Part shown: piece by piece, positions 51,001 to 60,700 of the stretch | Position numbering within the stretch: position 1 is the stretch's first letter | Layout: each line of letters starts with the position of its first letter | Notes under the pieces: generated by a model | What the model was told of the DNA's origin: nothing | The model's database searches: none | Seen by the model: only the letters and a program-made list of their open reading frames with translations | Made by a program: the position numbers and the translations under genes | Assembly (NCBI RefSeq): GCF_051961495.1 | Contig: NZ_JBQCDF010000135.1 | Coordinates: 1 to 64,000 of the forward strand | Direction: 5' to 3' | Length of the DNA stretch: 64,000 nucleotides | Origin: Cytophaga sp051961495 | GTDB taxonomy: Bacteria > Bacteroidota > Bacteroidia > Cytophagales > Cytophagaceae

Positions 51001-52664
51001 CTGAACTATGGTTAAAGGCCGGCTTTGATATTCTGTTGACACAAACATCAAACCCGGTTCAATGCCAGGATGGTCCGAGAGGGGTAAACAATTGGTATGC
51101 GACCGGACAGGCATTCATCATGGGTGGAATCAATGTAGGTTGTAAATATGACTGTACGATTAAGTCCGGTGATTTCACATTGGTTTCGGCTTCTCTTTCT
51201 GCATATGTATTTGCGCAATTACCAAAACCAAGTTATATGGTTGGTTCTGTTACAATCGAATTTGAATTATTGGATATCGTTGGCGGTAGTGCAACATTCA
51301 AAGTTAAGTTTGGTGACGAATGCACCAAACCTGAAAATGATAAAAACATTGTATTCATAGAATCGATAACCCCAACCAGCGGCTCATCCAATATTGCGGT
51401 TACAGATAATGTAGTGGTAAATTTTGTCAAACCGATTGAGAACTTCAAGTTCTCGTTGCCTGATGAAAATGACGGATCCAAAATGGTACAGTACAGAGGC
51501 TTCGTTGGGCCGAATAATGTAACCCTGAAATCAAATGGAATACCCGTTCCATTCACATTTAAATGGAACAGTTCAAAAACAAACCTTACGATTGTTCCTT
51601 CCAAAACTTATGCTGAAAATGCTACGGTTGAAGTAATCGTAAAAGTGGACCTGCAATACTATGCGAACGGACAGTGGACTCCATCAACTAAAGTGGAGGT
51701 AGATACTTCAATCTTTAAAACGAAGTTTGAACCGTATAAGATTGAAGTAGCCAATGTGGAATATGCCTATCCAATGGTGGGCATGGAGAACTATTACAAA
51801 AGCGAAAGTAATAATGGATATATAAAATTATTGTCTGTGCCGAACAAGCCGATGCGCCTTGCTCCGAATTTTTCATACAAGATTGTATTCCTTGAAAGTG
51901 GCAAGGAAGTCGCATCCGTAGCAAATGTCACGATGGATAAGACGCCCGGGAGTGATAACTTTACTTACATGATTCCGAACGGTGTTTTCCAGAACAGCAA
52001 ATCATACACGTTCCAGCTGAAAAAAATATGGAACACCGAACAAACCAGGGATACCGGAGTGGAAGGTGACGATACGAAAACAATAGGTACTTATGCGCAG
52101 ACTCCGGAAGATACTATTATTCTGGAGTATGACTTCACAACAAGTAAATTCAGTTCATTCGCACAAAAGATTGCTTACTACAACCAGCCATTGATAGAAG
52201 CATCCGGATTAAATGTTGTGCATACACTTGCCCCGAATCAGAAAGATGTTGATGCAGGCAGCGCGGAAGGGCTTTCGACGCTGGAAACAAACGGTAAAAA
52301 GGTTTTAAACGTAACCTACTCGCGTGAATTGGTGCGGGGCATTGGTGCTGACTTATCACAAGGCTTTTTAAGCGGCCAGCAATTACCGGATAGTATTGAC
52401 TACAGTTATTTCTCAAACAAACTTCGCGTGCAGTACGATGTGTTCAGTGAGCTTAAACGCCTTAATGATCAAAACAGAGCTGCGGGTATCGTTTGTACCG
52501 TGCAGCAAAGCCAGGCAAATTGCAGTGCCGGCGGCGGCTCTTCAACATTCCCTAAAGGATCAACTTATTATTACAGGTTAGGATATTTCTTACCAGGGAA
52601 AGATATTAAAACGTCTGAAGTAGTTCTTAGCTTCACATTACCAAATGATGTTACGGTTCAATAA
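48027..52664 (+). CDS. Giant exported protein of unrecognised fold with an Ig-like Big_5 module
   Basis: 1545 residues. Signal peptide with a long n-region (cleavage after SSAQ, about residue 42). An ATG at 48048 would shorten the leader. Residues 60-530 are beta-rich with phrases such as QWQGIYIPSITIDIPKAFK, in which strands recur but no motif is known to me. A Pro/Ala/Ser linker (about 555-595, SAPPAATASTGTAPSSPPPA) divides it from a second beta-rich region with a Gly-rich barrel-like stretch (LSFGARVSIDGKFGGSADFLGCSVEPYAELWLKAGF). At about 1110-1235 a Big_5-like Ig fold appears (TSGSSNIAVTDNVVVNFVKP, FTFKWNSSKTNLTIVPSKTYAENATVEVIV). It is not an enzyme by any motif I see. It is probably surface-exposed. 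It is followed by the next large gene after six bases. Confidence 0.85.
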   Translation: MNFTTGSMLLLRFFTFDNKAEYILKVAIILFVCFSSNISSAQINALAKTQRTLSSAQTVVSKAQDYVGIIDGAVQKVKDNNLYKALVDGKEFTFPIAIIPPSGDKNYAIVINKVFMDPDGMYAEVFLKVPVSSDKQLYFLADRVPYSRTGGFAGDLKLYLLKTDSFQVGKGYNVQFDGLEKAGEDKSCSVTFNCKGFKEATLAGAINFDQRTIVTDQDTKGKLSVLYYVNVDKFSNLIIQVDQIPTFEFTNLPGFKCSVPKFTLDHSDLKNAPSFTLPTWYKDSVTAIINKNSGGAAADLSTSNAVDGPQWQGIYIPSITIDIPKAFKEKSPNEVVVIDSRDLIIDGNGFTALTSAKGKNNTPFYDGTIKSWEYRIDSLRLNLIASSLSSAGFYGGITLPISKKETQVDFGLLLTKNIADSDIRYSGYVGVGTIDAQAFGVAKIRLDHTLINFNYYQKQFTPTVTITGNLRLTPKKKGESDGAKPTAGFGLDFANLVIGSKAPYISIDTANGGYCQMSSSGQALSNFPVKITAAKLITEPGGQRLGLRITLVVQFQKSGSGDSAPPAATASTGTAPSSPPPAAPAAQSSETGGDGFGGTATFTIWTKRNASTGKWEYDDFSLDKIVIKVDNDAFKLYGELTNFKNAKVYGTGFCGYISLTIMKGKLKVEVAAIFGRTGNEAVPDINTNINPAALTDATDSYRYWFVDAGVTLPVIPVGPFVGINGFTGGLYHHMAMQTPTSPAPDTDVECKTTSGLYYLPDDGVHLGLLAGIGLQSVPTDAVFNGKINLGMEFNNSGGLLTFSFFGEVTILTPPVQAPAVADMKGKMQPDKLSGLSTPANQKAIKDEKPSESTGSVRVKWFTQYDFRTETFIGDFDVFVDVASVVKGGGPDNRAAHIAVLFSPQGKYVYMGTPSDPASIEVIDLFECQAYFCAGNVLPKPPIMPLPDEFGPAPIDYNAMETGAGLSFGARVSIDGKFGGSADFLGCSVEPYAELWLKAGFDILLTQTSNPVQCQDGPRGVNNWYATGQAFIMGGINVGCKYDCTIKSGDFTLVSASLSAYVFAQLPKPSYMVGSVTIEFELLDIVGGSATFKVKFGDECTKPENDKNIVFIESITPTSGSSNIAVTDNVVVNFVKPIENFKFSLPDENDGSKMVQYRGFVGPNNVTLKSNGIPVPFTFKWNSSKTNLTIVPSKTYAENATVEVIVKVDLQYYANGQWTPSTKVEVDTSIFKTKFEPYKIEVANVEYAYPMVGMENYYKSESNNGYIKLLSVPNKPMRLAPNFSYKIVFLESGKEVASVANVTMDKTPGSDNFTYMIPNGVFQNSKSYTFQLKKIWNTEQTRDTGVEGDDTKTIGTYAQTPEDTIILEYDFTTSKFSSFAQKIAYYNQPLIEASGLNVVHTLAPNQKDVDAGSAEGLSTLETNGKKVLNVTYSRELVRGIGADLSQGFLSGQQLPDSIDYSYFSNKLRVQYDVFSELKRLNDQNRAAGIVCTVQQSQANCSAGGGSSTFPKGSTYYYRLGYFLPGKDIKTSEVVLSFTLPNDVTVQ

Positions 52665-52670
52665 ATAGAA

Positions 52671-54737
52671 ATGAAAAAATTAATAGGAGTACTTTTATTA
52701 CTTGTCTTTGCTTCCGCTTCATTTGCGCAGGGTTTGGACAGTATTGGTTTGATCTCAAATGTTTCAGCTGATAAAGTTCAATTAAAATGGCTGCCTTCAA
52801 ATTATAAAACCTGGGTAGAAGGTATTAATAACGGATATATGATTGAGCGTACGGAGGTAAAGGCAGTAAACGGTAAGTGGGTAATTGTACAGAAAGAAAC
52901 GCTTACTGCAGAACCATTGAAACCATGGTCGTCTGAAAGAATAACGGAAGAAGCAAAAACCAATCGGGATGTGGAGAATGCAAAGATTGTGATTGCCACA
53001 CGCATCATGGAAGAAAATGCAAAACCTGCAACATCTCTCTCTGCTACATCTGAGCTGCAGTCTCAAAAGGATTACCTGCACGTAATATCCTTGCTGGGGA
53101 GTTTGCTTAAAAATAAATCTTCTGAAGCAATGGGTTTATACTATGAAGATAAAACAGCCATAACAGGTAAAATTTATTTTTATGAAGTAACATTAAACAA
53201 TGCAAAAAAAATAAAAGCTCGAACCGTAGTAAATACAGGTGTACCGGAAGTATTACCCAAGGTACTGGGTTTTGATTATAAGAATACAGACAAGTCTGTT
53301 GAATTGTACTGGATACAGCCGAAGTACTCCGGTTATTTTGCTTACAACATTTACCGTTCAACAAGTAAGGGGGGAACGTTTGAGAAAGTAAACAAAGACC
53401 CATACATAGGTGAGGTTGCTATTACAGCAGATGAAAAACGCATACGGTATATTGATTCATTTCCGGAAATGAATAAAACATACTACTACAAAGTACAAGC
53501 TATTAACGGGTTTGAAAAACTGAGTCCGTTTACAGAAGTGCTAACGGTGAAGTCATACGCCTTTCTTTCGGCAGCGCCTACGATTACCAGCTCGTTCTCT
53601 CCGGATAATTCTGCGATTGAACTGGAATGGATTGTGCCGCCGGCAGATGTGGAAAGTATTACTTCATTTTCCGTGTGGACCGCAAACGAACCGCTTGGAC
53701 CGATGACTAAAGTGAACACGAAGCCGATAGACGGAAAGATATATAAATATGTTGACCAGACACCGGGCAAAGCAGTGTTCAATTACTATAGAGTATGTTC
53801 GTACGGCTACTTTAAAGATTCCATCTGTTCGTTGGTTAAAGAAGGATTCCTGGTCGATTCCATTCCACCGGCACCGCCAACAATTGTTACCGGTATTTGT
53901 GATACCAACGGAGTGGTAACGTTGCATTGGAAAAAATCCAAAGAAAAGGATATCTACGGTTACCGCGTGTACCGCACATTCTACAAGCATCATGAGCCGA
54001 TCCGGAGAACCGATACAACCATCTTTGATACAACGTTTGTAGAAACCGTTGACTTGAAAGCCGGCTGGAAAAAAATGTATTATGCAGTAGTTGCCGTAGA
54101 TCAGGTATATAATGCATCTTATATCTCACCTTACTTTGAAGTACCGCTGCCGGATAAAATTCCACCGATCAACGGAATCTTCACCAATTATGAAGCAACG
54201 TATTCAGGTATTTTGCTGGAGTGGAAACCAAGCCCTTCAAAAGATGTGAAGTATACCTATATCTATAAAAAATCCGAATTTGATTTTCAGTGGGTGCCGG
54301 TTGCAAAGCTTACAGGCACAGATGCACTGCAGCGGACAAAATTGCGTGATACGCTTACACAATCCAACGTATGGTATGAATATCGCCTGGTCGTGGAAGA
54401 TTCTTCAGGCCTGCAGTCAAAAGATGAACAGCGCCTGCGTATACAGCAGCCGGAGAAAGATCCCTTTCCTGTGGTGACCAATCTGCGCGCGGTGATGAGC
54501 AGGGAAAATAAAATGGTTAAGCTTTCATGGGACTTTAATAAACCAGCGAAAGGATTTAAGATCATGCGTTCTCAAAACGGAGCGCAGGTTGAAACCTATG
54601 AATTTGTTGCAGGTACGAAGAGAGAATACTACGATACCTGGCTAACTACCAATACAGAATATTCCTATGCGATTATTGCAGAACTGCCTGATGGCAGAAT
54701 CTCTGTAATGAGTACAGTCATTAAAGTAAAATACTAA
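52671..54737 (+). CDS. Exported fibronectin type III repeat protein
   Basis: 688 residues. Signal peptide MKKLIGVLLLLVFASASFAQ. Then several fibronectin III-like modules, each about 90-100 residues with the Trp-Tyr pattern: VELYWIQPKYSGYFAYNIYRSTSKGG, IELEWIVPPADVESITSFSVWTA, VTLHWKKSKEKDIYGYRVYRTF, ILLEWKPSPSKDVKYTYIYKKSE, and VKLSWDFNKPAKGFKIMRSQNGAQ. There is no catalytic domain. It lies six bases after the 1545-aa gene, so both are probably in one operon, and modular adhesion or matrix binding is the likely role. The protein ends with TVIKVKY and has no visible C-terminal T9SS sorting domain, though that would need a search. Confidence 0.9.
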   Translation: MKKLIGVLLLLVFASASFAQGLDSIGLISNVSADKVQLKWLPSNYKTWVEGINNGYMIERTEVKAVNGKWVIVQKETLTAEPLKPWSSERITEEAKTNRDVENAKIVIATRIMEENAKPATSLSATSELQSQKDYLHVISLLGSLLKNKSSEAMGLYYEDKTAITGKIYFYEVTLNNAKKIKARTVVNTGVPEVLPKVLGFDYKNTDKSVELYWIQPKYSGYFAYNIYRSTSKGGTFEKVNKDPYIGEVAITADEKRIRYIDSFPEMNKTYYYKVQAINGFEKLSPFTEVLTVKSYAFLSAAPTITSSFSPDNSAIELEWIVPPADVESITSFSVWTANEPLGPMTKVNTKPIDGKIYKYVDQTPGKAVFNYYRVCSYGYFKDSICSLVKEGFLVDSIPPAPPTIVTGICDTNGVVTLHWKKSKEKDIYGYRVYRTFYKHHEPIRRTDTTIFDTTFVETVDLKAGWKKMYYAVVAVDQVYNASYISPYFEVPLPDKIPPINGIFTNYEATYSGILLEWKPSPSKDVKYTYIYKKSEFDFQWVPVAKLTGTDALQRTKLRDTLTQSNVWYEYRLVVEDSSGLQSKDEQRLRIQQPEKDPFPVVTNLRAVMSRENKMVKLSWDFNKPAKGFKIMRSQNGAQVETYEFVAGTKREYYDTWLTTNTEYSYAIIAELPDGRISVMSTVIKVKY

Positions 54738-54778
54738 CCGGCAATACCTAAGCGCAGTTTAGCTATGCGTTTAAGCGA

Positions 54779-57700
54779 ATGAAAAATTTAACACACAGAA
54801 AAATGAGACACTTCATTTCAACCGTTATTTTGTTTTTAGCATTGATTTTTTCAAATACACTTTTGGCTAAAGTGTATTATGTCAATGCAAATTATACCGG
54901 CTCAACACAAAACGGTAACAGCTGGACTACGCCATTCAAAACCATTGAAAAGGCCCTTACCGTAACGGTAGATGGTGACCAGATCTGGGTAGCGAAGGGA
55001 ACGTATACTACTCCTAACTACAAAAGTGCTTCCGGTTACTTCATTAATAATGGCATTACCATTTATGGCGGTTTTGCAGGAACAGAAACCAGTGTTTTTG
55101 CCAGAGATCTTGCTTTAAATAAGTCGATTATTCAGACATCAAATACTTCAAACATCTTTAATATAAAACAGAATAAAGATTTTATTATTGATGGGGTAGA
55201 CCTGACAAGTTTTGGTACTGCTCTTTTTATCCAGTACGATACAATTGCAACTGCTTATAATATTCAGTCGGGAGACCGGTTTAAGGTAACACTTAATAAT
55301 TGTAATATCTATAATGGCCAGGCCCCTGCATCTTTTTATCACCACGTAGACCTGAAAATTACTAATAGCCAGATTTACAATTGCCAATCCAACTTTTATA
55401 TCTCGGAAGACAATTCATTGAACGATTTTTATGCACCTTCTACGGTTACATTTGAAAACACAATAGTTCAGGGAACAAACACGCTGATGTATTCTGTGAA
55501 TGCGCAGTTGAATATGATCAATTGTAGATTTTCGAATTTTAATTCAACAATGTTCCCCAGCTCGAGCGGCAGGGATGTGATATTTAAAGGCTGCGAATTT
55601 AAAAATATTTCAAGCCAGATTCTTACAAACGATAACACTTCGGTAACGATTGACAACTGTACGTTTGAGAATCTTAATAATGGCCCGATATTTTATAGTT
55701 CAAATACTAACATATTCAATATTTCAAACACAACTTTTAAAAATTCTACCTGCAGTCAGATTTTTATTTTAAAGACTTTATCATTAGATAATGTCACATT
55801 TTCAAACATCAATTTTAATTACCAGGGAATAATGGCGAACGGACCGTTGAAAATAAAAAACTCAACAATGGAAAATGTCCATACGCTAAATTATTACTTC
55901 ATGGACGCGTATTCTGATGTTGAGCTGGACAATGTAACGATACAAAATTGTGTTGGCCCATTGTTGATGGAAAATAAAGATACCAGTGATGTACTGATTA
56001 AAAATGTAATCTTTCAAAACAATTCACAGGACTTTAATGAGCAAAAAGGAATGTTTTTTAACCTGGCAGGAAATGTAGTTATTGATCAATCGCAATTTTT
56101 AAACAATGAAATCAGAAGATCAAACCTGGGATACAGTATGGGTTTGTTTACTGTAAGCACATCTTTAGAAGTAACAAACAGTACTTTCAAAGATAATGTA
56201 AGCAATAATGTTGCGGGTGTATTTTATTCATCAGCGAATAATTTGCAAATCGATAATTGTGTATTTGAAAATAATGTTTCAGAATATCAGTTCGGTTATT
56301 CAACGGTTGGTACGGGTGTTCTGTATTCAACAGGATATAATAACGAGGATGCAAAGATTAGCAACACAAAATTCATTAATAATTCAGCCTACAATTTTGG
56401 TGTGATCAACTGGGTCGGAAGAGATCTTATTATTGAAAATTGTATTTTCCAAAAGAATAAATCAATCGCAACGGCCCGGGGATATATGGGCGGCGGTTTT
56501 AATAGTGGTGTGATAGGAACGTTCGGTATTGCTTACCCATATGTGGGAAGCATTACGACAATAAAGAAATGTTCGTTCAGTGAAAATGAATCGATATTTG
56601 ATGCTCCAGTCATTTATGCTAGTAACATGTCGGCGTTGTACGTTGATCAATCTTCTTTCAATAATAACAAATGTCGGGATGGAAGCGGTGCAATAACTAC
56701 TGTAAATGTAGTGTTTAAAGTCAGCAACTCACTTTTTGAAAATAACCAAACACAAAATGCAACATTTGGTGTAATAAATAACTCAGCAAACAACACACAG
56801 TATGGTCCGTATCCTGCAGAAATATACAACAGCACATTTGTAAAAAATACTACTACCGGCGGTCCGGGTGTATTATCTGTGAGTGTACCTACAACCATTG
56901 CCAATTCGATCTTCTGGGGCAACGGAACAAATGCACCTATCATCGCGGGTAGTGTAACTCCGGTAATTTCCAATACATCTGTACAGGGAGGGTTTTCAGA
57001 CGGTACAAAAATTTATGATGCAAACCCTAAGTTCATTGATTTCATCGGCGGCAACTATCGCTTGTCGTGCCAGTCACCATTGATCAATAAAGGAAATAAT
57101 GCATTAGGTGTTTCTTTATTTGACCTGGATGGAACAGCCCGTATTTTTGCCGATACTATAGATTTAGGCGCTTACGAGACGCACATAGATCCGGCTCTTG
57201 CAAATGTGATTCCCGCACCAACGTTTATCGTCCCATCAACCGTTTGTAAAGACGAGGTAATTAACCTGGTAAATACTACAGCAAACCTTTCTAACTATAC
57301 GTATCAATGGACATATGGCAACGACCAGAAGTCTACGTTGATCAATCCAAGCTATGCTTATGCGCAGGCAGGTACATATACGATTACATTAACTGCATCA
57401 AACTTTTGCGGTCAGTCAAATTCTTTATCCAAACAGATAATAGTAAAAACGGTTAACACACCAATTATTGAAACTGTTTCTGTTGTTTGTCCGGGAACAG
57501 AGCAAACCTATACAACGAATGCAACATGTCAGAATATTTTATGGACAGTTGCAGGAGGTACAATTCAAAGCGGACAGGGAACAACGTCTGTTCGTATTCT
57601 TTGGGGTGATGGCACAACGGGAAATGGAAAAATTACATTGCTGGCAACCGGCTGCGGCACGGGCGCGTGTGAAATTCCTGTAAGTGTTGAAGTGCCGATT

Positions 57701-60700
57701 GTTCCGGCAAACTTTACGTTGACAGGACCGGATAAAGTTTGTCAGGGTGGTTTCTCTCATTATGAAACAGTAGTTAAAGATAAATCACCGGCATCTCTTT
57801 ATACTTGGTCTGTTAAAGGCGGATCAATCAGCTCGGCTATAAACAAAGGGTATAACCTTACAGATATTGATATTACCTGGAGTACTTCTCTTACTGAAGG
57901 AACAGTATATTTAACAACATATAATGAATTATTGAAATGCGGTAAAACAGATTCCTTTAAGGTAGCGCTTAGACCAACCTTTAAAATATCCGGAGCAACA
58001 GAAGTTTGTACAAATGCATCTACCGTATACCAGACAGTACCTTCTATCGGTACTGTACGATGGCAGGTAGCTGGTGCAGGAAATACGATAAACAGTACAA
58101 CAGGTACTGCAACCTGGGGAAATGCAGACGGTGTTTACAAGCTTACGGCCGGTCCTGCGGACCCGACAACTGCGTGTAATGCACAGGATACATTTGTGGT
58201 ACACGTAAACGCGAAACCGGTTGTAACGGCTATTGCCGGTGAAACGGAGCTGGCAGTAAATTCAATAGATGTATATACCGGCCTGGTAAATACAGATATC
58301 AATAATGTTGATTTTTATTGGTCGTCTCCGGGTGGCACGATCGCTTCTGCATACCTGAACACCGTTACCATTCAGCGAAATAGTTTTTCACCGGATTATA
58401 TTGCATTGAGTGTTGCAACAAAAAAAGGCGCTTGTACTTCAGCTGAGCTGCAGATACATGTAAAAAAATTATTTGATTATACAATTACCGGTCCGGATAC
58501 AGTTTGTATAACAACCAGCGCAACCTATACAGCAAATGTAAACCCGGGTCAAACGTCAGACTATTCCTGGATACTGAATCAGCAGGGTACTCCTGTTAAC
58601 GGAATAACTTTTAACCCATTGTTTAACTATACCGGATATCAGCAGATCGAACTGAAGGTTCACAGCAACGGTAAAGAATTTATTGTGCGTAAAAATGTAT
58701 ATGTAAAATCTTCTCCATCCAGTATCACGGTTGAAGGTCCGGTTGTTATTGATCCTGCGGGATTACAGACTGCTGTATATACAGTTAAAAACTTTGCAAA
58801 TTCGAATTACATTGTAACGGTTACCGGAGGTGTTTTACAATCAAACATCAGTAACCAGCTTACAGTTAAATGGGGTGGTACAGAACCCTTCTCTATTCAG
58901 GTACAGGATAAATTTGCATCTCCTGCTTGTAATGGTGTACCGATGACCCTGCAGGTTAAGAAAGCTGCGGATATCGGTAAAAATATTATTGCCAGCGCGC
59001 CTGCCTGTTTAAACGCAAGGGTTGATTATTCTTTCCAGCCGGATGATCTGACTAAAAATTTATCATGGAGCATTGATGGCGGCGGCAGTATTACAAGCAG
59101 CGCTCAGAATTCTGTTACGATAGAGTGGAATCAAACAGGCACACATACATTAACATTAACCTATGACCGTTTTGGTACACAAACGATCCAGGTTCCAATT
59201 GTTGTAAATGTATTGCCTTCACCGGTTATTAACCCGGGAACAATTTGCGGAAGCAACAGCCTGAATATATCTACGACACAGGCATACAATGCGTATGAAT
59301 GGTATCTGAATGATGCGAAAACCGCATTCTCCGCACTACCAACACCGGCGGTTAATACAGAAGGTTTGTATACAGTAAAGGTAACTGATAATAATGGCTG
59401 TATAAACTCTTCCACCAGATACATCAAACAATTACCGCTGCCAAAGGCATCTATCTTTACATTAGACGAAGTTGTGGTTTGTACGCAGGCTACAGCAGCA
59501 CTTACAAATATTAAGTTATCTACTTTCGAAGGGCAGGATTATGTTTATCAATGGTATGAAAATAATGTGCCGGTATCAGCTCCTCTTGCTACACCATTCA
59601 GTCTTCCGGTACAGAAACCATTAAATCAGGAAGCCATATATGCGTATAAAGTTAAGGTTTCTTTAGAAAGCTGTGTACAGTATGCTGATGTTAAGAATGT
59701 AATTGTAAAATCCTGCGCGGGCGGCGGCGGCGGTATTGGCGGTGGCTGCAGCGATCCCGGGGTTTCATTTACAGTGGATCAGAATTCATTATGTCAGCCG
59801 TTTAAGTTTAATGCTGATCCGTCTATTGCCGGTTTATCAGGACTTGGCTGGGATTTCGGAGATGGATCAACAGCAACAGGTCCTGCACCGACATATAAAT
59901 ACCAGGATGCTGGTATTTATAATGTGCAATTGACAAGAGGCTGCAGGTATGATAGACAACCTGTAAAAGTACTGGCTCGTGCGATCTTTAAGCTTGACCA
60001 ACCGGGGTGTGTTGGAGATACATTGGTATTTAATGATCTGTCAGTTAACATTCCTTCCAATAAAATCATCAGCTGGAAATGGAACTTTGGTGACGGTTCG
60101 CCGGAAGAAACCTATTCAGGCAGCGGAGACCGCAACGGGAAACATAAATACACGACCGCTAACTCATACACCGTAACATTAACGGTGTATTCGCAAAGCG
60201 ATAATGCTGCACTACCAGTTTGTGCCTTTACGACACAAAATACATATGTAATTACACCACCTCCAACAGCAGACTACATTATTACAGCTCCTGCATGTGT
60301 TGGCAATACATATAAATTTGTTGAGAAAGGTGCTTATGGCAAATATGGAAAGGCCCCGGTTAAATGGACATTCAGCAACGGACAAACATCAGTACGTGAC
60401 ACTACCTTGCAACAGTTTAATCCTGGTAACCAAAACGTATTGCTTAAAGTTACGGATGGCCTGGGCTGTTCAAGCACAAAATCATCAACGATAACAGTTA
60501 CTGCTCCTGCAGTACTTGGAAAAATTACGGTTACCTCAAAAGATACGCTTCTATGTAACGGCAGAAAGGTATCGTTGAGTTCCCCTGTAACAGCGAAACT
60601 GGCATACCAATGGTATAAAGACGGAGCAGCGATTGCATCAGCTACAAATCAAACCTATGATGTTTCAACACCAGGTAACTATAGCGTTGCCTATTGGGTT

